NCBI GenBank assembly: GCA_964491665.1 | Contig: CAZBII010000004.1 | Coordinates: 1-64,000 of the forward strand | Direction of reading: 5' to 3' | DNA: 64,000 nucleotides | Origin: Ch67 sp964491665 | Lineage (GTDB): Bacteria > Pseudomonadota > Gammaproteobacteria > Pseudomonadales > Ketobacteraceae | Shown: positions 8,551-18,677 of the stretch, one piece after another | How the letters are laid out: every line of letters begins with the position of its first letter | Position numbering within the stretch: the stretch's first letter is position 1 | Notes under the pieces: generated by a model | Database searches by the model: none | Seen by the model: the letters and a program-made list of their open reading frames with translations, nothing else | What the model was told of the DNA's origin: nothing | Position numbers and translations under genes: made by a program

Positions 8551-9666
8551 ATGTACACAACCAAACTCCATGCCGTGAAGAAAAAAATCGTCCGGCTGGT
8601 CCTGCTGGCAGGGCTGGTACTTCCCCTGTTCGCCTGCAAGGACAATCTGACGCCGGAGCAGCGCTGGCTGGCGTTTACCACCGAACAGATCCTGCAGGGT
8701 TATGCCGGTCTGGCGGAGCAGTCCGCCGCGTTGCAGCAGACCGCCGCCGATTTCTGCCAGCAGCCGGACATTGCCGCGCTGAAAAAAACGCAGGATGCCT
8801 GGCGTGCCGCAATGGCGGACTGGCAGCGCATGCAATGGCTGAAGCTGGGTCCGATCACCCGCGACAACGACGACTGGAAACTGCAGTTCTGGCCGGACAA
8901 GAAAAACATCCTGCAACGCAAGGCGCAGGATCTGCTCGATCAAAACGATCCCATCACCGCCGATTCCCTGGCCCATGCCAGCGTGGTGATCCAGGGCTTC
9001 AGCGTGCAGGAACTGCTGCTGTTCGATCCCCAGTTTGCCACGCCGGAAAAATTCTCCGCCAATCCCCGCCAGTGTGATCTGCTGCGCGCGGCCACCGCGC
9101 GTACAGCGCAGGTAACCCGGAAGCTGTCCGACAGCTGGCATGACAAAAGCTGGCTGCAAACCTGGGCGACGCCTGCCGTTAATCACGCGGGCACCACGCC
9201 AGCCCAGGTGCGCAACGGTGAACTGGTGGATGCGCTGCTCGGTCAGGTGGAAAAAGCCAAAACCGACAAGCTGGGCGAGCCGATGGGGCTGAAAAACCGC
9301 GACAAGAAACCCAACGGCTATTTCGCCGAGTCCTGGCGCAGCAATAATTCACTCGCCAACCTGCAGAACAACCTGTGGGCGCTGCAGCAACTGACGCGAC
9401 CGGAGGAAGGCTACGGCCTGTTCCAGTATCTGCGGGAAGAAAACCAGCAGGCGGTGGCGGATGAGCTGGTGATCAAGCTCGACAACGCGCAGCAGGCGGT
9501 GCGGCAGATCCAGCCCACACTGTCCAGCGCGGTGACCCTGCCGGAGCAGCAGGCCGCGCTGCAAACCAGCTATCGCACGCTGGGAGAACTGGCGACCTTC
9601 CTCAAGCAGAAACTGGCGCCGGCACTGGGTCTGACGCTGGGTTTCAACGCCAACGACGGTGATTGA
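8551..9666 (+). CDS. Second imelysin-like lipoprotein
   Basis: 371 residues from the ATG at 8551; the open frame extends far upstream but overlaps the previous gene there. The N-terminus is a lipoprotein signal with lipobox LFAC (Cys near residue 28), so the protein is probably membrane-anchored. It has the imelysin two-repeat layout, with repeats around VIQGFSVQELLLFD and NNLWALQQL. The GxHxxE metal motif reads GFSVQE, with Ser151 in place of His, so metal binding probably differs from the first imelysin. It lies in the operon between the di-haem protein and DUF1513. Confidence 0.82.
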   Translation: MYTTKLHAVKKKIVRLVLLAGLVLPLFACKDNLTPEQRWLAFTTEQILQGYAGLAEQSAALQQTAADFCQQPDIAALKKTQDAWRAAMADWQRMQWLKLGPITRDNDDWKLQFWPDKKNILQRKAQDLLDQNDPITADSLAHASVVIQGFSVQELLLFDPQFATPEKFSANPRQCDLLRAATARTAQVTRKLSDSWHDKSWLQTWATPAVNHAGTTPAQVRNGELVDALLGQVEKAKTDKLGEPMGLKNRDKKPNGYFAESWRSNNSLANLQNNLWALQQLTRPEEGYGLFQYLREENQQAVADELVIKLDNAQQAVRQIQPTLSSAVTLPEQQAALQTSYRTLGELATFLKQKLAPALGLTLGFNANDGD

Positions 9667-9672
9667 ACAGCC

Positions 9673-10824
9673 ATGAACACACCGCTGCATCGTCGCCGTT
9701 TTCTGCAGCATCTGCTGGGTGCGGCTGCAGCCACGTCAGTGCCGTTATTGCTATCGGGCTGCCAGCGCTCCGCCAACGCACAAGCGGTGACAGCGAAAGC
9801 GCCGCTGTTGCCGGGCACGTTGCTGTCAGCCTGCGACGACGACAAGGGCAATCATTACATTGCCGCCATCCAGCCGGATGGCACCCTGGGATTCCAGATA
9901 CCAACGCCGTTGCGTGCGCACGACAGCTGTGCGTCCAGCGATCGCGCCCGCGCGCTGTTTTTCGCCCGGCGTCCCGGCAACCAGATTTATGTCGTAAGCC
10001 TGCACGACCGCAAGCTGGTGCAAACCATCAGCGCGGAACCGGGCCGGCATTTTTACGGCCATGGCGTCATCAGTCACGACGGACAATGGCTCTTCACCAC
10101 CGAACAGCGTTACGAAACGGGCGAGGGCATCATCGGTGTATATCGCATGAGCGATCCCATTCGCCGCGAAACGGAATTTTCCGCGCACGGCATGGACCCG
10201 CACCAGCTGCAGTGGCTCAGTGACGGCGAAACGCTGGTGATCGCCAACGGTGGCATCCGCACCCATCCGGCGCAGAACCGCGAAAATCTCAATCCCGACA
10301 CCATGCAGCCGGCGCTGACCTATGTGCGCGTGCGCGACGGTGCCCTGCTGGAAGCGCAGCAGCCGCCGCATCACCAGATGAGCCTGCATCATCTGGATGT
10401 ATCGCCGCAGGACCAGGTGGTGGTGGGTGTGCAGCATCAGGGCGCGCTCACGGATGCAGTGGCGCTGGTGGGCAGTCACCGGCGCGGCAGTGACATGCAG
10501 TGGTGGCAGGCAGATGAACTCGCGCAGCTGCGCATGCAGCAGTACACCGCCAGCGTTGCGGTGGATGCAAAGGGGGAGAGGGCGGTGGTGAGCTGCCCGC
10601 GGGGCAATGGCATCGCCGTGTGGAATATGCGCAGTGGCGCACTGGAGAAGATGCTGGACATCGCGGACGCTGCCGGCGTCTACCGGCGACCGCAGCAAAC
10701 GGGCTGGATTGGCACCAACGGCAGTGGCGCACTGTTACAGCTGGAAGAAACGGTCGCAGCGGTTACGTTGCAGACCCTGCAACAGTTCCCGCTGCGCTGG
10801 GACAATCACGCCACGCTGATATAA
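9673..10824 (+). CDS. DUF1513 domain protein, Tat-exported
   Basis: 383 residues. N-terminal twin-arginine signal (RRRFLQ, hydrophobic stretch, then LLLSGC, which also fits a lipobox). The rest looks like a beta-propeller of the DUF1513 family (for example GHGVISHDGQWLFTTEQRYETG), usually found as the last gene of imelysin/di-haem iron clusters. Molecular function is unknown. It starts 6 bp after the lipoprotein gene, and its 3' end overlaps the convergent multicopper oxidase gene by 19 bp. Confidence 0.85.
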   Translation: MNTPLHRRRFLQHLLGAAAATSVPLLLSGCQRSANAQAVTAKAPLLPGTLLSACDDDKGNHYIAAIQPDGTLGFQIPTPLRAHDSCASSDRARALFFARRPGNQIYVVSLHDRKLVQTISAEPGRHFYGHGVISHDGQWLFTTEQRYETGEGIIGVYRMSDPIRRETEFSAHGMDPHQLQWLSDGETLVIANGGIRTHPAQNRENLNPDTMQPALTYVRVRDGALLEAQQPPHHQMSLHHLDVSPQDQVVVGVQHQGALTDAVALVGSHRRGSDMQWWQADELAQLRMQQYTASVAVDAKGERAVVSCPRGNGIAVWNMRSGALEKMLDIADAAGVYRRPQQTGWIGTNGSGALLQLEETVAAVTLQTLQQFPLRWDNHATLI

Positions 10825-12197
10825 CCCATCAGACCGGTTTTCATGTGCTCGATCACGTGGCAGTGATACATCCAGCGTCCCGGATTGTCCGCCACGAACG
10901 CCACCTTCACTTTTTCATTGCGTCGCACCAGCACCGTGTCGGTGTGGTACGGCGTGATCTTGCGCTGGTTGGATTCCAGCACCGTCCAGATGAAACCGTG
11001 CAGGTGAATCGGATGTGTGTGCGGCGTGACATTGCGCAGATTGAAAATATAGGTGCGACCCAGCTGCAGCTTCGCCAGCGGCTCCGGAATGCTCTGTTCC
11101 GATGAGTGATCCCAGGCGCGCCGGTTGATGGTCCAGAACATCTGATGCGCTTCGCCGTGGTGGTTTGCCGGCGTCACCGCGCCTTCCCATTCGAACACAA
11201 AATCCAGCGTCTCGGCATTGGCCAGATCCGGCTGCGGCACCGGATTCAATGGCAGCGCGGGAATTGTGCGTTCCCCCTGCACCGGCTCGCCCACGGTTTT
11301 CAGCGTGACGAAATCGAAGAACAGTTTGCCCTTGCCGTTCTGCACGTGAATGATCTCGCCGGCTTTCGGCGGCGCGATCAGCGCGATGTCCACCCGCATG
11401 CCCGCGCCGATCTCGTGCGCCGTGAGCGGGAAGGGCTTTGCTACCGGACTGCCGTCCACCGCAATCACCCAGGCCGGATGATTTTTCACGGCCAGTTTGT
11501 AGATCACGGTGTTGTCCACGTTGGCAAAGCGCAGACGCACCAGTCCGCCGGCGGGAATTTCAATTTCCGGTTTGTTTTTTCCATTCACTGTCTCCCAGCT
11601 GCCCGGCGTGCCCATGCGCGCGGCATTGCGCGGAAAGCTGAAGGGGGAAAAACTGCCGTCCGGATTGATATGCCAGGTCTTCAGCGCCAGCGGCAGATCC
11701 AGATCGAAGGCTACTGGTTCGGCTTCGTCCACGATCAGCAATCCCACCAGCCCCTTGCCCAGCTGCTCGACGCTGTTCATGTGCGGGTGATACCAGAAAG
11801 TCCCGGCGTCCGGCGGCGTGAATTCATAGAGAAAATCAGCACCGGATTCCACCGGCGGTTGCGTCAGATAGGGCACGCCGTCCATTGCGATGTCGATGCG
11901 GATGCCATGCCAGTGAATGGTGGTGGCTTCGGGCAGGCGGTTGCGAAACAGAATGCGCAGTTTTTTGCCCTGTCGCGCCCGCAGTACCGGCGCCGGATAA
12001 CCACCGCCAAAACACCAGGCCGGCGTGGGGCCGGCGTCGACCAGCTGGATGGGCGCCGGCTCGGCCGTGAGGATGTAGTCGTACTCACTCTGGCTGGACT
12101 GTTCGGACGACAGTCGCGGCAACCAGGAACAGGACGCAACAGTCGTCGAGGCTGCCAGCGCCCCGATGAAATCTCGGCGGGAAAGAGTCATCTGCAT
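10806..12197 (-). CDS. Multicopper oxidase, Tat-exported
   Basis: 463 residues with a Tat signal (LSRRDFIGAL). All four copper-ligand clusters are visible: HWHG, HPH in FWYHPH, HTHPIHLHG, and HCHVIEHMKTGLM, which supplies the type 1 Cys with His and a possible axial Met. It should oxidise a metal ion or phenolic substrate in the periplasm with reduction of O2 to water. The nearby iron operon suggests ferroxidase or cuprous oxidase activity, but the substrate is inferred. Transcribed toward that operon, it may use the 3' overlap for mutual interference. Confidence 0.9.
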   Translation of the reverse strand: MQMTLSRRDFIGALAASTTVASCSWLPRLSSEQSSQSEYDYILTAEPAPIQLVDAGPTPAWCFGGGYPAPVLRARQGKKLRILFRNRLPEATTIHWHGIRIDIAMDGVPYLTQPPVESGADFLYEFTPPDAGTFWYHPHMNSVEQLGKGLVGLLIVDEAEPVAFDLDLPLALKTWHINPDGSFSPFSFPRNAARMGTPGSWETVNGKNKPEIEIPAGGLVRLRFANVDNTVIYKLAVKNHPAWVIAVDGSPVAKPFPLTAHEIGAGMRVDIALIAPPKAGEIIHVQNGKGKLFFDFVTLKTVGEPVQGERTIPALPLNPVPQPDLANAETLDFVFEWEGAVTPANHHGEAHQMFWTINRRAWDHSSEQSIPEPLAKLQLGRTYIFNLRNVTPHTHPIHLHGFIWTVLESNQRKITPYHTDTVLVRRNEKVKVAFVADNPGRWMYHCHVIEHMKTGLMGYISVA

Positions 12198-12232
12198 TCA
12201 CCATTGGCAATGAAAGGCGCAGTATGGCAGAC

Positions 12233-12257
12233 AAAAAAAAGCCCGCACAGGGCGGGC
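12233..12257 (-). terminator. Rho-independent terminator of the SRPBCC gene
   Basis: Read on the minus strand: GCCCGC (complement of 12252-12257), a short loop, GCGGGC (12241-12246), then eight T. It lies 28 bp past the stop of the SRPBCC gene and before the multicopper oxidase start, so it separates the two leftward genes. Confidence 0.88.
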
Positions 12258-12284
12258 AACTCTCGTTGGCAAACTGCCAAACAC

Positions 12285-12764
12285 TCATGAAGCTTTCTGC
12301 GATCCGGACTGGCAGAACGTCACCACATTATCGAAGTAGGCGTTCAGCAGTTTCTGGAATTCGGTCTGCACGATGGGTTCCGCCACCAGTTGCATCCAGC
12401 GCGGCAGATCGAGCAGAAGTTCCGCTCGTATCTCCAGCGAAACACGGCTGCCACCGCGTGCCGGCTCAATGGCCCAGGCGCCGGAAATGCGGGCATTGCC
12501 TGCATCCGGCAGCGCCTTCCAGCGGATCATGCGCTGCGCGGCATTGCACTCCCACTGCGATGCATACTCCACCCGGTGCTGGTATTTCTGCGTGCCCATC
12601 GGCTGCAGGGTCCAGTGATAACGGCCGTCACCCAGGTGCTCGATCCGTTCCACGCGGGGGAAAAAGCGGGCCGCGCCGGCCGGATCCAGCAGGGCAAACA
12701 GGGCATCGGCGTCGGCGGATACCAGCTGGCTGCGCTTGATCGACGCTTTCACTTTCACCGTCAT
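12285..12764 (-). CDS. SRPBCC/START-like family protein
   Basis: 159 residues from the ATG at 12764, preceded on the minus strand by GGAGAAT. The frame extends 32 codons further, but that part has no good start site. The alternating strand pattern and helix-grip ending (SLEIRAELLLDLPRWMQLVAEP, then a long C-terminal helix) fit the polyketide cyclase/SRPBCC fold. This fold binds hydrophobic ligands; none can be named here. It is a single-gene unit with its own terminator. Confidence 0.75.
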   Translation of the reverse strand: MTVKVKASIKRSQLVSADADALFALLDPAGAARFFPRVERIEHLGDGRYHWTLQPMGTQKYQHRVEYASQWECNAAQRMIRWKALPDAGNARISGAWAIEPARGGSRVSLEIRAELLLDLPRWMQLVAEPIVQTEFQKLLNAYFDNVVTFCQSGSQKAS

Positions 12765-13023
12765 CGGCGGGATTCTCCACGGGCAGATGGTTGCCCATTC
12801 TAGAGGCCCGGTGCGGCTAAACATTGGCAGCCCCGCCTCGCCGGCAAGGCAGAGCGGCAAGCGGCCGCCCGCGCGGGTGGTTCCCGCATGCCACGCCCGG
12901 TCCTTTTCTGGCGCTCATTCACCTTGTGAAACAGTCACTTTGGACTACCTTGTCAAATTGTAGGACAACTGTTTGTGCTTTAAACAATTCCCAATAGCGA
13001 CAAAAACAAAGAGAGGCGCCACC

Positions 13024-14202
<1,179 letters not shown>

Positions 14203-14289
14203 ATCAACTCCTGCCCTGGCATGCCCGGTCCGAATCTGCATGATCTGGCCGGGCACGTCACAAAACCCTGCCAATTTCCGGTAATTAGA

Positions 14290-14318
14290 TTGAAACATCT
14301 AAAGTAGTCTGCGATAAA
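14290..14318 (+). promoter_or_regulatory. Sigma70 promoter of the AlgP-like gene
   Basis: TTGAAA (14290-14295), a 17-bp spacer and GATAAA (14313-14318), 58 bp before the ATG. Both hexamers are close to consensus with optimal spacing, which predicts strong constitutive expression. Confidence 0.65.
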
Positions 14319-14375
14319 GGACGCCAGCATCATCCCACAACAAAGTTTTTTCCCGCTGTTTTTCTGGAGGCACTC

Positions 14376-15077
14376 ATGGCCAAGGTAAATGGAACTGCGA
14401 CCGCTGACAAAGCCCGTCAGCTGGTGGAAATGATCGAGAACCAGCTGCACAAGGCCCAGGACCGGATGAACAAGGCCCGGCAGCAGTTGATGGAAGCGCA
14501 GGAGCGCTGGCGCATCAAGGCCACCGCCGCCGCCCAGGTGGCACTGGAACAGGCCCAGGAAGCCTATGAAGCCGCCCGTGATCTGCTGGAAGAAACCCGC
14601 AAGGATCTGACCCAGGCCAAAATCGAAGAACAGATTGCCCAGCTGCGCGACAAATTCATCGACACTGAACGTCACTTGCGTGCCAAGGCCATCGAGAAGG
14701 AAGAAGAACTGCGCGCCCGGCTGGAAAGCGAACTGGAAGAAACCGTTGCCCGCGCCCGTGAGCAGATCGAAAAAGCCCTGCACGGCAAATACGCGAAAAA
14801 GATCAAGGATTACACCAAGAAGATTGAAGCCCGGGTGCGCGACACCGCCAAGGCCGTGGAAAAACGCGAGAAGGAACTGCTGAAGAAAAGCGGCCTGAAG
14901 CCCGAGAAGATTGTCGCCGAGAAGAAGCCGGTGGCGCGCAAGCCTGCCCCCAAACCCAAGGCTGCTCCGGTTGCGCAGGAAAAGCCTGTCGAGAAAAAGA
15001 CTGCGGCGAAAAAGCCCGCTGCCAAGAAAGCTCCGGCCAAAAAGCCGGCAACCGCAAAACCGGCGGGCGATGCCTGA
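14376..15077 (+). CDS. AlgP-like coiled-coil protein with histone H1-like Lys/Ala/Pro tail
   Basis: 233 residues. Residues 1-165 are a long charged coiled coil rich in Glu, Lys and Ala (for example QVALEQAQEAYEAARDLLEE). From about 180 the tail is a Lys-Ala-Pro repeat with KPAAKK and PAKKPA units, like eukaryotic histone H1 and Pseudomonas AlgP (AlgR3). AlgP was linked to alginate gene expression, and such tails bind DNA nonspecifically. No alginate genes are present here, so the regulatory link is not supported. RBS CTGGAGG precedes the ATG. Low-complexity repeats may vary between strains. Confidence 0.72.
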   Translation: MAKVNGTATADKARQLVEMIENQLHKAQDRMNKARQQLMEAQERWRIKATAAAQVALEQAQEAYEAARDLLEETRKDLTQAKIEEQIAQLRDKFIDTERHLRAKAIEKEEELRARLESELEETVARAREQIEKALHGKYAKKIKDYTKKIEARVRDTAKAVEKREKELLKKSGLKPEKIVAEKKPVARKPAPKPKAAPVAQEKPVEKKTAAKKPAAKKAPAKKPATAKPAGDA

Positions 15078-15114
15078 GCGGATCAGGCAGGCGCAAATCG
15101 CAGGTGCTGCACCA

Positions 15115-15145
15115 GGGGGGCGTCCACAGGGCGCCCCTTTCGTTT
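15115..15145 (+). terminator. Terminator after the AlgP-like gene
   Basis: GGGGCG (15117-15122) pairs with CGCCCC (15132-15137) and is followed by TTTCGTTT. It lies 40 bp after the stop codon. Confidence 0.65.
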
Positions 15146-15263
15146 CCCGTTAGCCAATTGCACAAAATAGCCAATGGACTGACGTTTCCTGTCATTGAGA
15201 AAGCGTGGCCGGTGAGTCATCATCGACCGCACTGCAAAACCATCCCAATAGAAGGAGATTCCC

Positions 15264-16442
15264 GTGGCAAACGCATATATTGTTGACGCCGTTCGCACAG
15301 CCGGTGGCCGTCGCAACGGTCGTCTGAGCCAGGTTCACCCGGTTGATCTGGGTGCGTTCGTGATCGACGCCCTGCTGGCCCGTACCGGCATTGACCCCAA
15401 CATCGTGGACGACGTCATCATCGGTTGCGTCAGCCAGATCGGTCCGCAAACCTTCAACCTGGGTCGCGCCACCATCCTGGCCTCCCGCCTGCCGGAATCT
15501 GTTCCTGGTGTAACCGTTGACCGCCAGTGCGGCTCCGGCCAGCAGGCCATCCACTTCGCCGCCCAGGCCATCATGTCCGGCAACCAGGACGTGGTAATTG
15601 CCGGTGGCATCGAAAACATGAGCATGACGCCGATCGGTTCCCCCATGGCCATCGCCGAGAAAGCCGGCATGCGCAGCCCGTTCGACGACAATGGTATCGC
15701 CAAGCGTTACCCCGGCTGCAACTTCAGCCAGTTCGTGGGTGCCGAGCGTCTGGCCGTGAAATACGGCGTGACCCGCGCCGAACTGGACCAGTTTGCCTAC
15801 GACAGCCACATCAAGGGCGCCGCGGCCTATGAAGGCGGCCACTTCAAGAACGAAATCATCCCCATGACCGTGACTGTGGAAGGCAAGGAAGTGGTGCATG
15901 AAGTGGATGAGGGTCTGCGTCCCAATGCGTCCCTGCAGGCGATCAGTGAACTGAAGCCGCTGGTTGAAGGCGGGATCATTACCGCTGCATCCTCCAGCCA
16001 GATCTGTGACGGTTCCGCTGCCGTGCTGGTGGTGAGCGAGCGCGCCCTGAAGCAGTACGGCCTGAAGCCGCTGGCGCGCATCCACGATATGGCCGTGTGT
16101 GGTTCCGATCCCACCATGGTGCTGGAAGGTCCGATCCCGGCGACCCGCAAGATCCTGGAGCGTACCGGCCTGAAGATCACCGACATCGACCTCTATGAAG
16201 TGAACGAGGCGTTTGGCACTGTGCCGCTGTCCTGGGCGAAAGCCATTGGCGCCGACGTGAAGAAACTGAACGTGAACGGTGGCGCGCAGGCGCTGGGTCA
16301 CCCGCTCGGCGCAACCGGTGCCAAGCTGATGGGCACGCTGGCCTATGAACTGCGTCGTCGTGGCGGCCGTTATGGTCTGCTGACGATCTGCGAAGGTCTG
16401 GGCACTGCCAACGCGACCATCATCGAAAACATGAGCCGCTGA
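15264..16442 (+). CDS. Acetyl-CoA C-acyltransferase (thiolase)
   Basis: 392 residues, the normal thiolase length. Catalytic residues are visible: nucleophile Cys89 in DRQCGSGQQA, His346 in GHPLGATGA and Cys376 in ICEGLG. It should catalyse thiolytic cleavage of 3-ketoacyl-CoA or the reverse condensation, in beta-oxidation or a related CoA pathway. RBS AAGGAG precedes the ATG. It has no fadB-type partner beside it, so its chain-length role cannot be told. The codon choice is strongly biased (GGT, GTT, CGT), which suggests high expression. Confidence 0.93.
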   Translation: MANAYIVDAVRTAGGRRNGRLSQVHPVDLGAFVIDALLARTGIDPNIVDDVIIGCVSQIGPQTFNLGRATILASRLPESVPGVTVDRQCGSGQQAIHFAAQAIMSGNQDVVIAGGIENMSMTPIGSPMAIAEKAGMRSPFDDNGIAKRYPGCNFSQFVGAERLAVKYGVTRAELDQFAYDSHIKGAAAYEGGHFKNEIIPMTVTVEGKEVVHEVDEGLRPNASLQAISELKPLVEGGIITAASSSQICDGSAAVLVVSERALKQYGLKPLARIHDMAVCGSDPTMVLEGPIPATRKILERTGLKITDIDLYEVNEAFGTVPLSWAKAIGADVKKLNVNGGAQALGHPLGATGAKLMGTLAYELRRRGGRYGLLTICEGLGTANATIIENMSR

Positions 16443-16656
16443 TCCCGGTCGGGGCACGGCTTCCGCTGGGGGCCGTGCCTGCTTCTTTCGCACGCCTTAT
16501 TGGGGTCTCAGGACTTGCTTTCTGATACCGCCCGCTTGCAAATCCCCGGTTACTCCCTATCTTTAGCTGGCATGGCTGAACCTTTGTGGAATAATGCCAT
16601 CCAAAACCAGACCGGCGTTCTTTTGGTTTACCAATCAGACACCTATACTGGATGAC

Positions 16657-17673
16657 ATGAGCAATCGCGGCGCACACTCCAACATGATGAACGACAAAAC
16701 GCTGTTTCAGGAAAAGGCTGGCGGCTATCGCCTGCGCTCGCTGAAAACCGGCGAGGAATTTCCGCTGGTTCAGGAAATGCTGGTGGGGCGCGAAGTGGAA
16801 TGCCAGATTACCCTCGACAGCGGACACATTTCCCGTTATCACGCCAAACTCACGCAGACTCCCGCTGGCGTGGTGGTGGAAGACCTGCGTTCCACCAATG
16901 GCACTTTCATCAATGGCCGTCGCATCAGTGCACCGCAGACGCTGGCCATTGGCGACGAGGTGCGTTTTCACGAGCAGGCCTTTCGTCTGGTGTCGGACCA
17001 GGTTGCATCCGGCGATGCCGATGCCACCATGTTCCAGGTGCCGGCGACTGAAATCCGTGCGCCGGAACCGCGTCCGCCAGTGCGTCGTCCTCCGGATACC
17101 CCACCGGCAGCGCGTGCCCCCGCCATTCCCCAGAGTGAGCCGGAATCTGACGACGAGGATCTGGGTACCCGCATCCTGAGTGTCGACGAATTGCAGCGTC
17201 TGCAGGGCAAGGGCGAGCGGGCAGTGAAAGGTCCGGATAACGGCAGCGGTCCGCGGTTTGTGGTGCTGACTGCGCCTATCCGCGGCAAGGTTTTTTCTCT
17301 TATTTCCCAACAGCGCAATGCCTGGCTGATTGGCCGGGACGAACATTGCCAGTTCAACATCGCCGACAAGACCGTCTCCGGTGAGCATGCGCGGGTGCGC
17401 AAGCTGGCGGACGACTGGATTCTGGAAACCTGCGAAGGCCGTAATCCGATTTTCATCAATAACCGGCCGGTGGAAATCAGTACGCTGCAACCCGGCGATG
17501 TGATCCGCATCGGACGCATGGAGCTGATGTTCCGGGTGGACGAGCGCGCCATCATGCCGCAGGAACCGGAGCCGGATGAAAACGCGTTCATCTGGTCCCG
17601 GTTCAATCTGGCGCTGGTGGTTGGGGCCTTGCTGGTGCTGGGTGTGGTGCTGGGAATCGTGCTGGTGGCCTGA
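16657..17673 (+). CDS. Double-FHA-domain protein with C-terminal membrane anchor
   Basis: 338 residues from the ATG at 16657; ATGs at 16594 and 16684 are alternatives and none has a strong RBS. Two forkhead-associated domains are visible, one with VGREVECQITLDSGHISRYHA and STNGTFING, the second with IGRDEHCQFNIADKTVSGEHA. A Pro/Asp-rich linker holding DLGTRIL separates them, and a single transmembrane helix (LALVVGALLVLGVVLGIVLVA) ends the protein, placing the FHA domains in the cytoplasm. FHA domains bind phosphothreonine, so it may read a Ser/Thr kinase signal. No kinase is in the window. Confidence 0.82.
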   Translation: MSNRGAHSNMMNDKTLFQEKAGGYRLRSLKTGEEFPLVQEMLVGREVECQITLDSGHISRYHAKLTQTPAGVVVEDLRSTNGTFINGRRISAPQTLAIGDEVRFHEQAFRLVSDQVASGDADATMFQVPATEIRAPEPRPPVRRPPDTPPAARAPAIPQSEPESDDEDLGTRILSVDELQRLQGKGERAVKGPDNGSGPRFVVLTAPIRGKVFSLISQQRNAWLIGRDEHCQFNIADKTVSGEHARVRKLADDWILETCEGRNPIFINNRPVEISTLQPGDVIRIGRMELMFRVDERAIMPQEPEPDENAFIWSRFNLALVVGALLVLGVVLGIVLVA

Positions 17674-17679
17674 GCCGGA

Positions 17680-18609
17680 TCAGCCGGCCGTGCCCGACAC
17701 CGTGTTTTTCTCCAGTCCGCCGAACGCCTTGAACAGGTCCTTGCACAGGTGGGTCAGTTCCAGCGCCATGATGGCAAAATCCTGATCGAACTGCTGCTCG
17801 CGGCTTTCCGCCTCGGTTTCATTGGCCTGTTCGATCAGCACATCTTCAAACCGCAGTCGCTTCAGTGACAGATCCTCATGGATCACGCAGCGGATGTTTT
17901 CCTTCCAGATCACCGCCAGCTTGGTGCAGCGCTTGCCGGCGCCCAGTAGTTGCTGCACTTCCTCGGCATCCAGATCCTGGCCCTTGCAGCGGATCACGTT
18001 GGCGGTGTCCAGCGGATTGCCCAGTTCGCATTCGCGGTCGAGGGCGAACGGCTCCGGTGCGTGCTGTTCGGTGAGCCAGTGGGTCATCACATCGGTGGGA
18101 ACATTTTTGCTGACCGGCGGAATCACCGGCAGGGTGGACAGGGCTTCGCGCAGGTGTCCGAGAAATTCCTCGGCCTGGGTGGCACTGGCAGTGTCGAGCA
18201 GCAGCAGTTTTTCCTTGGGGGCGATAAAGCCGTAGATGCGGCGGGTGCGGGTGAAGGCGCGGGGCAGCAGGTCCAGCAGCACTTCATCCTTCAGCTGGTC
18301 GCGTTCCTTTTTGTAGACCTTGCGGGCGTCGCGCTGCTCGATGGCTTCGATTTTTTCCTGCATCGCTTCCTTGATCACCGAGCCGGGAATGAGTTTGTCC
18401 TGGCGTTGGGCGCACAGCATGATGTTACCGTTGCTGACGTGGGTGAACAGTTCGTTGTCGCCGCCAAGAGGGCTGGTCCAGCCGTATTTGGTGAGATCCT
18501 GGCGACCGCAGGGATGGAAGGCGTGGGCAGCCAGCAGCGGCTCCAGTTCTTCAGCGGTGAGTTCGAAAGGCTGGGTGAAACGGTAAATGCGCAGGTTCTT
18601 GAACCACAT
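17680..18609 (-). CDS. rdgC: Recombination-associated protein RdgC
   Basis: 309 residues from the ATG at 18609, with GAGGAAC upstream on the minus strand. The longer frame start at 18663 lacks a site. N-terminus MWFKNLRIYRF, then EELEPLLA, GWTSPLG and LLDTASA are the conserved RdgC signature. RdgC forms a toroidal dimer that binds duplex DNA and modulates RecA-dependent recombination; it is associated with the nucleoid. It is convergent with the FHA gene (stops 6 bp apart) and divergent from the small hydrolase gene. Confidence 0.95.
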   Translation of the reverse strand: MWFKNLRIYRFTQPFELTAEELEPLLAAHAFHPCGRQDLTKYGWTSPLGGDNELFTHVSNGNIMLCAQRQDKLIPGSVIKEAMQEKIEAIEQRDARKVYKKERDQLKDEVLLDLLPRAFTRTRRIYGFIAPKEKLLLLDTASATQAEEFLGHLREALSTLPVIPPVSKNVPTDVMTHWLTEQHAPEPFALDRECELGNPLDTANVIRCKGQDLDAEEVQQLLGAGKRCTKLAVIWKENIRCVIHEDLSLKRLRFEDVLIEQANETEAESREQQFDQDFAIMALELTHLCKDLFKAFGGLEKNTVSGTAG

Positions 18610-18677
18610 ACGGCGTTCCTCGAAAAGGAGCGCGATTATGAGACAATAGCGGGCTACTGCCAAGAGAATCGGGGCGC

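Noticed and set aside
6746..8560. 604-codon minus-strand frame across the imelysin and di-haem genes
   Set aside because: It spans two well-supported genes in antisense, has shadow composition, and shows no RBS or motif.
11106..12290. 394-codon plus-strand frame opposite the multicopper oxidase gene
   Set aside because: The oxidase has all four copper motifs; the opposite frame is low-complexity shadow sequence.
14222..14255. TGCCCGG/CCGGGCA hairpin as terminator of the ferritin-like gene
   Set aside because: The loop is 20 bases and no T run follows; support is too weak for a separate feature.
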